Of a stretch of 64,000 nt of DNA, positions 15,379 through 25,015 are shown piece after piece; positions within the stretch are counted from its first letter, which is position 1, and each line of letters opens with the position of its first letter. The notes under the pieces were generated by a model. That model saw only the letters and a list, made by a program, of their open reading frames with translations. It was not told the DNA's origin and made no database searches. The DNA lies in assembly GCA_903871935.1 (NCBI GenBank), contig CAIQIQ010000151.1:1-64000 (forward strand), written 5' to 3'. The DNA is from an uncultured Phycisphaerales bacterium (GTDB lineage Bacteria; Planctomycetota; Phycisphaerae; Tepidisphaerales; Tepidisphaeraceae). A program made the translations under genes and the position numbers.

Positions 15379-18300
15379 TCATGCCAGATCGATGGCAAGC
15401 ACCTCGACGTTGGCATTGGGTGGCAGGGTCAGCGATTGCACGGTCTTGGCCGGGTTGAGGGCCAGTGTGTAGCCGTAGACCTGGAATACGCGAGTGTCGC
15501 GGCCGCCGGTTGACGTATTGCGGTAGCTCATGGTTAGAGCCTTGCTTTCACCGACATAGTTCTGGGGAGTAAACCAGTCACTGATGCTCTGAGTAAAGGT
15601 CTGGGTTGTCCCATCGGTGTAGTGGACGGTGAAGGTTTGCCCCGACTGGTTGCCGTTGGTGGCGGTGGCGAGCAGGCTAAGCGACGAGTAGGAGCCGGCC
15701 GGCAGATTGATGGTCGCACCGCCAGCAACGACGTTGTTGGCGTTGGCTGCGCCGATGGCGAATGCGTTTCCATTCCAGAGGACCGATGTGCCGATCAGGG
15801 CGCCCGAGAGAGCGCTGCCGGAGCGATCCAACCCGCCGGTATTTGGGAAGGTTGTGCCATCTGTGTAGATGCCGATGCGGTTGAAGTTCGACGCCAGAGA
15901 GACCTGCACCACCGAACTTGCCGCCAGGGTCGTCGCGGCGACCTCAATCGATTGCGCTGAAGCGCCCAGACTGTTGCGTGCGGCGACGGTGTAGTAGTAC
16001 TTCGTGGAGGCCGGCAGTCCCGAATCACTGAATGTGGTCGCGGTGATGCCGGTGCGGTAGGGTGTTGTGCCTTCGCCTCCAGGCGTGGAACTGCGGTAGA
16101 GATCGTAGCTGCTCGCGCCTGTCACCGCATTCCATGAGACGTTGATCTGGCTGCTGCTTGCAGCAACTGCTGCGATGCCGGTAGGTATTGCCGGTATCGT
16201 GGTGACAGTCGATGCGCCGGTCAGGTCAGCCGCCAGCACCATGACATTGTTCGAAGTCGGCAAGGTGACACTCCGCACGGTCTTGGCGGAATTGAGGGCA
16301 AACGTGTAGCCATAGACATAGAACGTTCGCGTATCGCGCCCACCGCTGGAAGTGTTGCGATATGGCATCGCTATCGCTGTCGACTCGCCTCCGTAGCTCT
16401 GGGGTGTGAACCAGTCGCTGATTCCCTGATTGAAGCTCTGTGTAGTCCCATCTGTGTAGGTGACGGTGAAGGTGCCGCTGCTGAGGTTGCCGTTGACGGC
16501 CGTGGCCAGCAGTTGCAGTGAGGAGTATTGCCCCGCGGGCAGGTTGATGACTACGCCAGTTCCACCGTGGACCACGTCGCTGGTCCCGGCGGGGCCGAGC
16601 ACGAACGAACTGCCACCCCAGACCGCGTTGGCGCCCAGCAGTGTTCCGGATAGGGCATTGCCCGAGCGATCCAAGCCACCCGTGTTCGGGAAGGTTGCGC
16701 CATCGAGATAGATGCCGGTCTGGTTGAAGGCGCTGCTCAGCGGGACTTGCAGGGTCGAGCCGGTGGGCGGTGGCGGAGGGGGCGTCGTTGTCAGCAGGCC
16801 ATACATGGTTACGGCGTTCTGGCCGCCGAGATAGACGAAGCCATTGGCGACGACCGGCGAGGTGAATTTCACTGCCGCTGCGGCGCTGTCGCGCGAGCCG
16901 GCGGCCTGAGAGCTGTTCCACAGCTCGGTGCTGAGGTTGGTGGCATCGTAAGCGTGGATGATTGCGGGCAAACTCGAACCGTAGCCGGAGTTGTCCGATA
17001 TCCAGACGATGCCACTGGCATTGCCGTTGGACGAGACCGTGGGTGAAGACCCGTTGCCATTGGCGTCATAGGTTCCGAAGACCTCGGGTGATACACTTTG
17101 TGCCGGGCCGAAGACTCCGTTGACGATGGGATATGCAGTCAGCGGGGCGCCATCGGCGCCAACGTAGACCCGGCCATTCCAGTAGGAGACGTTGTTGTGG
17201 AGGGTGATATGCCCAGGCGTGATCTCGCTGACGTCGTTATTGACGACGGAGTTGAATCCGCCGAGGTTGTCGCGATTCAGTAGGTACAGACGCCCGGTCT
17301 TGTCTGAGACGAGTAGTTCGTGTGGTGTCGGCCCTGGCTGGTCGGGAAGGACCATGGCGACCGACACGCCGAAATCCAGATCTTGTGAGCTGAGCGTTGA
17401 TTGGTTCTTTGGTGTGAAGTAGCCGAGGACCGCGAGATTAGGGCTAAGTTTCACCAGGCTGTCGCCGTAATCCTTGCCTCCGGCGCTGGCATCGAAGGTG
17501 CCGTTGCCGATGGCGACATACAGGTTGCCAGTCGAATCACTCGAGATGCCGCCGCCGCTCATCCAAATGCCGCCCGCCGTGCCATTGGGGGTCGCGGTCC
17601 AGGCGGCCGTCTGCTGCTGAATATTGGACGCGTTATAGGCGATGACCCAACCGTGATATGGCGGATTGTCGCCGTGGCTTGCCCAGGCGATGTAGACACT
17701 GCCGTTAGCGAGCAGCAGGGCGGAGCGCTGGTTCTCCCGTAGGGCGTTGAACGTGACGGTAGAGCCGCCATCGCCAGTGCCAGCGACAGTTGCGGTGATC
17801 TCGACGGGGCCGCCAAACTTCTCGCTTCCGGTTCCGAGGTCGAGAGCGTGAAGGCGTTGGACGTATCGGGTAACGCCGTTGGTGGTCTCCTTCGTCTTGA
17901 CCACGACGTACAGCGTGTTCGTTGCCGGATCGATAACGGGTGTACCAGTAATGCCGATCTCAGGGACGACGTCCGTGGTTCCGACATCGGCGCTGGGGAC
18001 GGTGGTGACGGTTGTGCCAGCAGGCCCACTGAGAAACGAGTGTTTCCAGAGATAACCGATGGCCGGGTTGTTGCCGTTGGCGTCGAAGGCGTAGACAGTG
18101 TCGTGCTCGGTCGCGACCAGGAGGAGATCGTGCACCCCAAAGCCAGGAACGTTCACCCCCAGGCGGATCAGAGGTTGGGCATATACATAGCCGTCGACGG
18201 GGAAGGATGTCAGTTTGCCGAACGTCGACGCGGTCACATTGGCGGAGTTAAGCGCAGTCTCGGCCGGGTTGACGCCCATTCTGGTCGGGTCGTAATGCCA

Positions 18301-18417
18301 AGTGAGCACATCCGCGGAGAGGAGCGTGCGTTGTTCGAGGGATTCTGCGACAGCGATGCGGCTGCGCGATGCGATCGGGCGTGATGCACGTGATGCCCGA
18401 GATGAGCCAGCATACAT
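15379..18417 (-). CDS. Large exported beta-propeller protein with duplicated C-terminal domains and FN3 linker
   Basis: 1012 residues. The N-terminus is basic and carries ESLEQRTLLSA (about 25-35), the planctomycete export-associated signature. Residues about 38-550 form a PQQ/YVTN-like beta-propeller. After a Pro-rich spacer (PPPPPP near 550) come a beta-sandwich domain of about 180 residues, a fibronectin type III domain (about 740-835) and a second copy of the sandwich domain. The copies share TFPNTGGLDRSG, SDWFTP and YRNTS-GGRDTR. No catalytic motif is seen; a surface carbohydrate-binding or adhesive role is inferred. AAGGAG precedes the ATG by 7 nt. Confidence 0.8.
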   Translation of the reverse strand: MYAGSSRASRASRPIASRSRIAVAESLEQRTLLSADVLTWHYDPTRMGVNPAETALNSANVTASTFGKLTSFPVDGYVYAQPLIRLGVNVPGFGVHDLLLVATEHDTVYAFDANGNNPAIGYLWKHSFLSGPAGTTVTTVPSADVGTTDVVPEIGITGTPVIDPATNTLYVVVKTKETTNGVTRYVQRLHALDLGTGSEKFGGPVEITATVAGTGDGGSTVTFNALRENQRSALLLANGSVYIAWASHGDNPPYHGWVIAYNASNIQQQTAAWTATPNGTAGGIWMSGGGISSDSTGNLYVAIGNGTFDASAGGKDYGDSLVKLSPNLAVLGYFTPKNQSTLSSQDLDFGVSVAMVLPDQPGPTPHELLVSDKTGRLYLLNRDNLGGFNSVVNNDVSEITPGHITLHNNVSYWNGRVYVGADGAPLTAYPIVNGVFGPAQSVSPEVFGTYDANGNGSSPTVSSNGNASGIVWISDNSGYGSSLPAIIHAYDATNLSTELWNSSQAAGSRDSAAAAVKFTSPVVANGFVYLGGQNAVTMYGLLTTTPPPPPPTGSTLQVPLSSAFNQTGIYLDGATFPNTGGLDRSGNALSGTLLGANAVWGGSSFVLGPAGTSDVVHGGTGVVINLPAGQYSSLQLLATAVNGNLSSGTFTVTYTDGTTQSFNQGISDWFTPQSYGGESTAIAMPYRNTSSGGRDTRTFYVYGYTFALNSAKTVRSVTLPTSNNVMVLAADLTGASTVTTIPAIPTGIAAVAASSSQINVSWNAVTGASSYDLYRSSTPGGEGTTPYRTGITATTFSDSGLPASTKYYYTVAARNSLGASAQSIEVAATTLAASSVVQVSLASNFNRIGIYTDGTTFPNTGGLDRSGSALSGALIGTSVLWNGNAFAIGAANANNVVAGGATINLPAGSYSSLSLLATATNGNQSGQTFTVHYTDGTTQTFTQSISDWFTPQNYVGESKALTMSYRNTSTGGRDTRVFQVYGYTLALNPAKTVQSLTLPPNANVEVLAIDLA
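15382..15912 (-). repeat. Second copy of the duplicated beta-sandwich domain
   Basis: Encodes the C-terminal repeat of the 1012-residue protein. It matches the segment at 16205-16756 along its length (shared GIY-DG-TFPNTGGLDRSG, LPAGQYSS/LPAGSYSS and QSISDWFTPQ). The DNA has diverged, so the duplication is not recent. Confidence 0.75.
16205..16756 (-). repeat. First copy of the duplicated beta-sandwich domain
   Basis: Partner of 15382-15912, separated from it by the fibronectin type III domain. Both copies end with a VMVLAADL/VEVLAIDL strand. Confidence 0.75.
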
Positions 18418-18576
18418 AATCAGTGCTCCTTATTCGGCTGAAATCAGTCGGCTGCGGGGATACCGGTCAGAGCCGAGACATCTGCAAATGGCGGGCCGGA
18501 CTGGCTGGCAGCTAAGCCTGCTTAAGCATGCTTCCACCACAGCGCTGTTGCCGTACAATGCCCGCCGAACAGCGCC

Positions 18577-19506
18577 ATGGCTAAAGAGCGAAACACTACG
18601 ATTGACTATCTTCTGTACCTGTGCTGCCGATTTGTGGCGATGCTCTTTCATTGCTTTCCAATCGAGCTGAACGTGCAGACGGCGCGGCTGATGGGGTGGA
18701 TTCTCTACATTGTCGACAAGAAGCATCGCAAGCGGGCGATGCACAACCTGAAGAGATCGTTTCCGGAGTTATCTGAATCGCAATGTCAGCGCATGGCGCT
18801 GCAGAGCACTCAGCATATGGTTTTGCTGGCGGTGGAGGTGATTTTTACCCCCAGCCTGATTCGCAAGACAACTTGGCGCAGACACATCGAACTGGAGAAC
18901 TTCTCTGAGGTGCTGGAACTGCTGATCCGCCAGCAGAGCGGCCTGATCCTGTTGACCGGGCACTACGGGAACTGGGAGGTTCTGGGCTACATGCTGGCGA
19001 TGCTGGGTTTCGAAACCACCAGCATCGCCCGGCCGCTGGACAATCCATACATCAATCATTGGCTGCTGGGCGTGCGCGAGAAACAAGGGCAACGCATTGT
19101 CGCCAAGAAAGGCGCAACCGGGGAGGTCTTGCCGGTACTGGAGCAAAAGGGCGCCGTCGGCTTCATCGCCGACCAGAACGCCGGCAGCAAAGGCATCTTT
19201 GTCGACTTCTTTGGCCGCAAAGCAAGCACCTATAAGTCGATTGGGCTGCTGGCGATGGAAATGAACGTGCCGGTGGCGGTCGGGTATGCCCGTCGCACGG
19301 GGGAGGCGTTTCACTTCAAGGCCGGCGTTCAAGATGTCATCTACCCGAAGGACTGGCAGGACCAGGATGATCCGCTGCGCTATATCACCCAGCGCTATAC
19401 CAAAGCCATCGAGGATGTGGTGCGAGCCGATCCGCCGCAATATCTCTGGCTTCACCGCCGCTGGAAGACGCGCCCCAAGGGCGAACTGCCCGATCCTTAT
19501 GATTGA
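18577..19506 (+). CDS. Lysophospholipid/lipid A acyltransferase (LpxL/HtrB family)
   Basis: 309 residues, of the family that transfers late acyl chains to lipid A at the inner membrane. An N-terminal hydrophobic anchor (residues about 7-30) is followed by the catalytic GHYGNWE (His/Glu motif near 128), FIADQNAGSKGIFVDFFG, and LHRRWKTRP at the end. This implies an LPS-type outer membrane. A TACAAT hexamer (18554-18559) lies 17 nt before the ATG. It is divergent from the beta-propeller gene and convergent with the CehA-like gene. The exact acyl acceptor is not predictable. Confidence 0.9.
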   Translation: MAKERNTTIDYLLYLCCRFVAMLFHCFPIELNVQTARLMGWILYIVDKKHRKRAMHNLKRSFPELSESQCQRMALQSTQHMVLLAVEVIFTPSLIRKTTWRRHIELENFSEVLELLIRQQSGLILLTGHYGNWEVLGYMLAMLGFETTSIARPLDNPYINHWLLGVREKQGQRIVAKKGATGEVLPVLEQKGAVGFIADQNAGSKGIFVDFFGRKASTYKSIGLLAMEMNVPVAVGYARRTGEAFHFKAGVQDVIYPKDWQDQDDPLRYITQRYTKAIEDVVRADPPQYLWLHRRWKTRPKGELPDPYD

Positions 19507-19536
19507 CCGGAGCGGATTCCTCGGGCAGCACGGGCA

Positions 19537-21219
19537 TCAAAAGTGCATCGTGGTATTCCTGGCCAACTTCACATCAAAGCTCAGCGCGCCCAGCATTCTG
19601 CGCAAGTCCTTCCAGGCCTCGGGAGTGTAGAAGCCATTGAAGTTGCGGCAGTAGGCATAGATCGCCGAGTCCATGTAGAGGTCTCTCTTCGCCTCGGCGT
19701 ATCCTGGCGCCCTGATGATCAGAATCGCCGTGGCGGGTGTCTCCAGGATCGCGACGCCGCTCTGGTCCACCGATTCGCGGGCAATCTCCCTGCCCATATC
19801 CAATACCGATACGGATGCTGCCAGCGGCTTGCCGTCTTCGTCCATCACGCACAGCTTCACCTTCGCGGCCGCCGGCTCCGGTCGGCGGAAGCCCTCGGGG
19901 ATGAAGTAGACCGGGCTGGCCACGGCGACCTCATAGAGTTCCGTTGGCTGAGCCCATATCGCAAGTGATCGAGGGTCCTTGCAGGTGGCGCTAACGCGGA
20001 TGGCATACCACGCGAACGCGGTATCGCTCAGCTCAAACTCGCCAGCCCAGTGTCGCGCCTTCAGGTGGCGCAGGTCCCACGCCTGCACAATCTCGCCATT
20101 GCGGATCACTTGAACGCAGAGGAGGATTTCATCAGGCAGGGGGCCGGACCATACGTTAAGCATCGCCTTGTGCTTCCGGCCGTCGGCCGGGAATTCGGTG
20201 CCTGAATCCTGGCCATCCACCTGGAATAGCACCATCGGGCCCGAACTGGCAACACACGCGCCGCGGCGTATCGCTTGTGCAACAGCCTGCCAGGAGAAAC
20301 CACCCTCGATCCGAGTGTACGTCCGGAACCGTCCCGCCTGGCCATCGGCGATCGAGCCATCACTGTTGCCGGTACCAGCCACCTTGTAGCCCATGTTCAG
20401 CAGATTCCACCACACGTGCTCATGCTGGAAGAACACCGGCGATCCATCGTTGAGAATATCGACGCCGTCGTAGCCATGGCCGGCGACATAGTCAAAAGCA
20501 ATCTCGCTCGCCCAGTTCGATACGAAGTTCCCCTTGTTGAACCAGAATCGCGCCGGGTGCGCCAATGTCACTACCGCATTCTGCCCATGGATTTCCTGGA
20601 TGATGCGGAAGTTCGGCCCGGTGAACCAGAACGCCTCATCGTATGGTCGCTCTTTGAGAGCCACGGTGCAGCCGTGTCCATAGCCGTGCAGGTTGCCGCT
20701 TTCGCCGCCATCGTCCACATCCATGAAACACTTCGGGCTCTCCAGGTTCCAGTTCACCGTAACCTGCGGCGTGCTGGCATCCTTTGCCATCCGCTCCAGG
20801 ATCTCGACCGGCGTCCACGCGAAATCCGGCGTCCATGCCTGGGCGATCTGCACATAATCCAGCCCATTGGCCTCGGCCAGGCGACGAGCATCCAGAAAGG
20901 TTCGCGGCTGATCCTCCCGGCCGTGCTGGCCGTGCATGTGGCTCTCGCCGCAGTACCAGCCCAGGCTGTGGATGTCATACCGTTTCTTGAGCGTCACCGC
21001 TTTCTCAACCGCAGCGCCACTCAAGTCCACATCCATCTGCACCGCGTCATAGTCGAAACCATGGCGTACCAGAATGGTGTATTCGTCAGCCGGTAGCGAA
21101 AGGCTGGTGGCGCCATGATCCCAAACGTTGGCAACTGTTTGGCCAGCCTTGAACGCCTGCACGCGGAAGGCAATCGGCTGGCCGCCATCATCAGTTACCG
21201 TGAGCTTCAGCATCGCCAT
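19537..21219 (-). CDS. CehA/McbA-family metallohydrolase (PHP-like)
   Basis: 560 residues. A short beta domain (1-95) precedes a PHP-type metal site: GESHMHGQHG near 93 supplies the first His pair, with VTLAHPARFW and GNSDG further on. CehA and McbA hydrolyse carbaryl esters, but most of the family has unknown substrates. From about 450 a carboxypeptidase-regulatory-like fold follows. No signal peptide is seen. AGGGAG lies 5 nt before ATG 21219. It is divergent from a large exported protein across 62 bp, suggesting shared control. Confidence 0.8.
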   Translation of the reverse strand: MAMLKLTVTDDGGQPIAFRVQAFKAGQTVANVWDHGATSLSLPADEYTILVRHGFDYDAVQMDVDLSGAAVEKAVTLKKRYDIHSLGWYCGESHMHGQHGREDQPRTFLDARRLAEANGLDYVQIAQAWTPDFAWTPVEILERMAKDASTPQVTVNWNLESPKCFMDVDDGGESGNLHGYGHGCTVALKERPYDEAFWFTGPNFRIIQEIHGQNAVVTLAHPARFWFNKGNFVSNWASEIAFDYVAGHGYDGVDILNDGSPVFFQHEHVWWNLLNMGYKVAGTGNSDGSIADGQAGRFRTYTRIEGGFSWQAVAQAIRRGACVASSGPMVLFQVDGQDSGTEFPADGRKHKAMLNVWSGPLPDEILLCVQVIRNGEIVQAWDLRHLKARHWAGEFELSDTAFAWYAIRVSATCKDPRSLAIWAQPTELYEVAVASPVYFIPEGFRRPEPAAAKVKLCVMDEDGKPLAASVSVLDMGREIARESVDQSGVAILETPATAILIIRAPGYAEAKRDLYMDSAIYAYCRNFNGFYTPEAWKDLRRMLGALSFDVKLARNTTMHF

Positions 21220-21281
21220 AGTCGCTCCCTACAGATCTGATCGTGGTATGCTACAGCATCTTCCAGTGGAGGCTACGCACC

Positions 21282-23999
21282 GTGCGACCCAATCTTACCG
21301 CGGCCATCGTCATCCTCGCATCCTGCGGGCTCTGGACCACCACCACAGCAGCGCAGCCCGCTAACGCTGTCTCAACCGGTTGGACTAAGCAGGTGGAGAT
21401 TGACCCAACGGGCATCACCACCGAGAAAGCCTTCCGCGATGCGCTGGCCAAGCAGGGATTGAAGGAAGCGGGGTACGCCAACTGGTACACCGGACGGTGG
21501 CCGTACATCTCCTTCATCGGCGGCATGGTGATGGGCAACCACAGCGAGGATCTCAGCTTCTTCTATGAGAAGCCTTTCCGCTGGTGGACCGAGGTGCTCG
21601 ACTACGTGATGCAGGATGGCGGCGATATCTATGGAATCCGCGCCACGATTCACGGCTATAAGAGCAAACCGGCCGCCCATCGCTCCTACCTGCTTCTGAT
21701 GCGGACGGACACGCTGCTGAGGCAGTATTACCCCAGCTACATCTACGCCAATGGCCGGAAGATCTGGGATTTCAAGAAACACCCGATGCAGGATGGCAAA
21801 CTGCTGGTGCCGTTCTCTGTTGAAGATGCGGTCGATCCGGTGATCGACTTCGTCATCGACAAGACCTATACCCCGCAAACCAAGGGCTTGGCCTTTCGCA
21901 TGTTCTTCGTCACCCACCTGGGTGAACCGGGCGTCAAGGTGGATCTGGTTGGCGCTGAGGAAACGGCGAGCCGCTCACCTGCCGATGCCCTGGAGAAGTT
22001 CGAGTTCGGCGTATTCCCCTCTGGCTACGAGTTCTGGACCGATCAGGGAACGGCCATCGCCGATATCAAGAAGACGTGGAAGCCGAATTTCCGTCCCGAT
22101 TATCCCGTCGACGAGGTCTTCCTGTGCCCGAATATCGAGGATCAGTCCGGCAAAGGCAGCTATCACGATTTCATGGTTACCTATGGCGGCTGCAATCTGA
22201 TGGGCAATGGTCCTGATTCGGAACTAGCCAGAAAGAATGTCTCGTACCTCCGCGGGGCGCTGGCCGATATCCGCGATGGCAGGACAGCCACGTCGGTGCT
22301 GGCGATGGATCCTTCGTTCAAAGTCGTCTGGTTCACTGGCGAGGGCAACAATGGCCCCGGCAACGTCGCCGTCGTTGCTGCCGCCAAGCAGGCCACCGGC
22401 GCTCCAGTACGCTGCATTTCGGTCCACGAGCCCTTCCCACCCACGCTGGCGAGCGCGCATGAATACGAGTGTGGCACCGACATGCTGATCCTCAAGAATG
22501 AAGAGGACCCGCAGTACAACATACTCATGTCGATGTCGCGCGGGGCTGGCCATTCCTTTGGCAAGCCCTTCGGGTTCTACTGGGAGCAGACGCACTACCC
22601 GTATCCCAGCTTCGACGAGAAACTGCACTGCGTGCTGCTCTATTACCTTTCGGGTGGTTCCTGGATTGGCGCGGAGGCCGAGAATGCCCCGAGCTTCAGC
22701 AATGGAATTGTCGCCGAATGGGTGATGCCATATGTGAAGGCTATGCGTTTCGCGATGGCGCATCCGGCACGCGGGCGCAGCATTGTGCCGATCGGCATCG
22801 TCTGGGGTAAAGGCGACAAATGGACCGTCCCTTACAACCCCTTCGGCGAGATGGACACCGTTATGCGTCATCTCGATTACGACCATGCCACGCGCACGTT
22901 GAGCTATGAGCCGGCTTTTACGCACCCTTTCCCATGGATGCCGCAGGACCGCTCCAAATGGAATTTTCAGACGGCTGGCCACCTCGGCTGGTTCATCGAT
23001 TCGTTACCGGAGATCCGCGGCTACGACCTGCTGGATGTTTTCTTCCCCAAGTACGGGGATGCGTATACGGCCACCCTCACTCGCCTCATGACCGGTACAC
23101 CCTATGGCCCGGTGGATCTCGTCTATGGCGACGCGGCCAGTGCCGACACACTTAAGAGTTACGGCATGCTGGCATTCCTTGGCCATGCGACGATCAACAC
23201 GGCTATCGAGCAGAAACTGCAGCAGTCGCTGGCTGCGGGCGTGCCGGTCCTGTTTGGCGCTCAGCACATTCGCAGCGGCGACGGGGGCAGTGCGCTGGGC
23301 CTGACCCTAGTCCCAAGATCGGCCAGCGATGTGAGGGGCCCGATTACCGGCAGCGCGGATCTGTACGCGGCCGGCCAAGGCAGCTTCGATGGCAAGGTGT
23401 GGACCGCCAAGGGAGACGGCTGGCAGACCATCGCCTCCGTCGGTGAGCAGCCTCTTGTCGTCAGCAAGACGATCGGCGGCGCCCCCGCGTACGTGTATCT
23501 GGGCGAGTTAATCCATCAGGGCGGCGATGCCCTCCGGCCGATCCTCGCTTCGATGGGAAGGCGAGCACAGTTGCTGAACTTGACGCCGGCTGACGATCAG
23601 ATCGAGTATGTGGCCTACCAGAAGGGCGCAGGCGCGTGGGTCGCCGTATTCAACCACGGCAACATCGTCATCGGCTGCGACCGACTTAAAGAGCCTCGCA
23701 TCAAGCCCCCATTTGCGCTGGCATCGACTCCCAAGGGTCTCTGGAATGGCCAGATCGAGTTCCGCCTCGATAAGCTGGGCCTGGATCCCAAGGCTCAGTT
23801 CGTCCTCTATGAGGTCGAGGGGATCGACGGAGATGCATTCGAACAACTGATCACCGGACAGTCCGGCTTCAAGGTCAGGCAAATCGCCAGCGATACCAGG
23901 AACGGCGTTATTCGGGCGCAGGTGCAAATCAGCAAACGTGCCCAGTACGTCATCGCGCCAAAGGGTGAGGGTGAGGCCGTATTCTTCGGCAAGCCGTAG
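21282..23999 (+). CDS. Large exported protein, probably glycoside hydrolase-like
   Basis: 905 residues from GTG 21282, which has GGAGG at 9 nt and begins a signal peptide (LTAAIVILASCGLW, ending AAQ). The open frame starts at 21243, but that adds a non-hydrophobic extension. The mature protein has an N-terminal beta domain, a central barrel-like region (GTDMLILKNEE, SFGKPFGFYWEQTHYPYPSFDEKL), a glutamine-amidotransferase-like fold near 600-690 (GMLAFLGHATI, GVPVLFGAQHI) and beta-rich C-terminal parts. That layout is usual in family-42-like and uncharacterised glycoside hydrolases. Catalytic residues cannot be placed with confidence. Confidence 0.6.
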   Translation: MRPNLTAAIVILASCGLWTTTTAAQPANAVSTGWTKQVEIDPTGITTEKAFRDALAKQGLKEAGYANWYTGRWPYISFIGGMVMGNHSEDLSFFYEKPFRWWTEVLDYVMQDGGDIYGIRATIHGYKSKPAAHRSYLLLMRTDTLLRQYYPSYIYANGRKIWDFKKHPMQDGKLLVPFSVEDAVDPVIDFVIDKTYTPQTKGLAFRMFFVTHLGEPGVKVDLVGAEETASRSPADALEKFEFGVFPSGYEFWTDQGTAIADIKKTWKPNFRPDYPVDEVFLCPNIEDQSGKGSYHDFMVTYGGCNLMGNGPDSELARKNVSYLRGALADIRDGRTATSVLAMDPSFKVVWFTGEGNNGPGNVAVVAAAKQATGAPVRCISVHEPFPPTLASAHEYECGTDMLILKNEEDPQYNILMSMSRGAGHSFGKPFGFYWEQTHYPYPSFDEKLHCVLLYYLSGGSWIGAEAENAPSFSNGIVAEWVMPYVKAMRFAMAHPARGRSIVPIGIVWGKGDKWTVPYNPFGEMDTVMRHLDYDHATRTLSYEPAFTHPFPWMPQDRSKWNFQTAGHLGWFIDSLPEIRGYDLLDVFFPKYGDAYTATLTRLMTGTPYGPVDLVYGDAASADTLKSYGMLAFLGHATINTAIEQKLQQSLAAGVPVLFGAQHIRSGDGGSALGLTLVPRSASDVRGPITGSADLYAAGQGSFDGKVWTAKGDGWQTIASVGEQPLVVSKTIGGAPAYVYLGELIHQGGDALRPILASMGRRAQLLNLTPADDQIEYVAYQKGAGAWVAVFNHGNIVIGCDRLKEPRIKPPFALASTPKGLWNGQIEFRLDKLGLDPKAQFVLYEVEGIDGDAFEQLITGQSGFKVRQIASDTRNGVIRAQVQISKRAQYVIAPKGEGEAVFFGKP

Positions 24000-24094
24000 G
24001 CTGATTGTCTTGGCTCGCCGTTTGGCAGGATACCCATTCGCTGTTAATGCGAGCTTCTTCCCTCGCAACGGCCGGGCGGTTAGTCTTCTTGCCG

Positions 24095-25015
24095 ATGGTG
24101 AGCGGCCTGACAGATCGTCTTCGACCGGCTTTGGAACTGATGCGGGTGCCGCTGGCAGTGACGGCAATCAGCAACGCACAGGCAGGGTATCTGCTTTGGT
24201 GTGGCACGACCGAGCGCGAGTGGCGCATTGGGGCGGCGCTGGCGCTGGCGGCGATGTCCTTGGGGTTGTACTGCTTCGGCATGGTCAGCAATGACATCAT
24301 CGATGTGCGGCGGGATCGCTATCTGGCGCCAAACCGGCCGCTCGTGGCCGGGCGGATCGGGATGAACGAAGCCTGGTGGCTGGCCGGCGGGCTGCTGGGG
24401 CTGGGGTTGACAGGTGGCATCCTGTTTACGGTTGAGTTCGGCGGGGGGTGGGCATCGTTGCTGTTGGTGGCGTGGACGGTTCTGCTGATCTTCTTCTATA
24501 ACCTGATGGGGAAATTCGTCGGGGCGGTGGGAATCCTCACACTTGGGCTGATACGGTTCTTCCATGCGGCAACAGCGCAACCGAGCATGGGTGTGCTCTG
24601 GCATCCGCTATTGCTGATGGATCATGTGGTGGTGCTCTCCGTGGTCTGTTACATCCTGGAGCGCAAGCGCCCGCACCTCGGCAGGGCGCATCGCTGGACG
24701 GTGGGTCTGATCCTGCTGGGGCTGAACCTGCTGCTGATCGGTGGCGTGGCCACTGCCATCTGGTGGCGGGATGGGTGGGATGACCTGCCCAGGCGGATGG
24801 GACTGGGTGGGGAACTGCTTTGGCCTGGAATCGCGGCGGCGGTGTTCGCGGCATTTGTGTTTGCGACAGTGCTGGCGCTGCGTCAGGAAGAGGGGTTGTC
24901 AAATCGAGGCCTTGTTGAACGACAGCGCAGGACCGGAAGAAAGTTAATGTTCTTCGGACTTCTGTGGCTGATCGTGTATGATGTGGCGTTTGTCTATGGA
25001 TTTCTCAAACTTTGA
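24095..25015 (+). CDS. UbiA-family prenyltransferase (EboC-like)
   Basis: A polytopic membrane enzyme of about 306 residues with eight or nine hydrophobic segments. The first Asp-rich motif is intact: NDIIDVRRDRYLAPNRPL (NDxxDxxxD plus the RPL turn). The second Asp motif of UbiA enzymes is not evident; the equivalent loop reads FYNLMGKFVGAVG. This resembles the EboC branch linked to transport of lipid-type products. ATG 24095 is chosen because translation before it is unlike the family, although the frame is open from 24005. It overlaps the next gene by 20 bp. Confidence 0.8.
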   Translation: MVSGLTDRLRPALELMRVPLAVTAISNAQAGYLLWCGTTEREWRIGAALALAAMSLGLYCFGMVSNDIIDVRRDRYLAPNRPLVAGRIGMNEAWWLAGGLLGLGLTGGILFTVEFGGGWASLLLVAWTVLLIFFYNLMGKFVGAVGILTLGLIRFFHAATAQPSMGVLWHPLLLMDHVVVLSVVCYILERKRPHLGRAHRWTVGLILLGLNLLLIGGVATAIWWRDGWDDLPRRMGLGGELLWPGIAAAVFAAFVFATVLALRQEEGLSNRGLVERQRRTGRKLMFFGLLWLIVYDVAFVYGFLKL

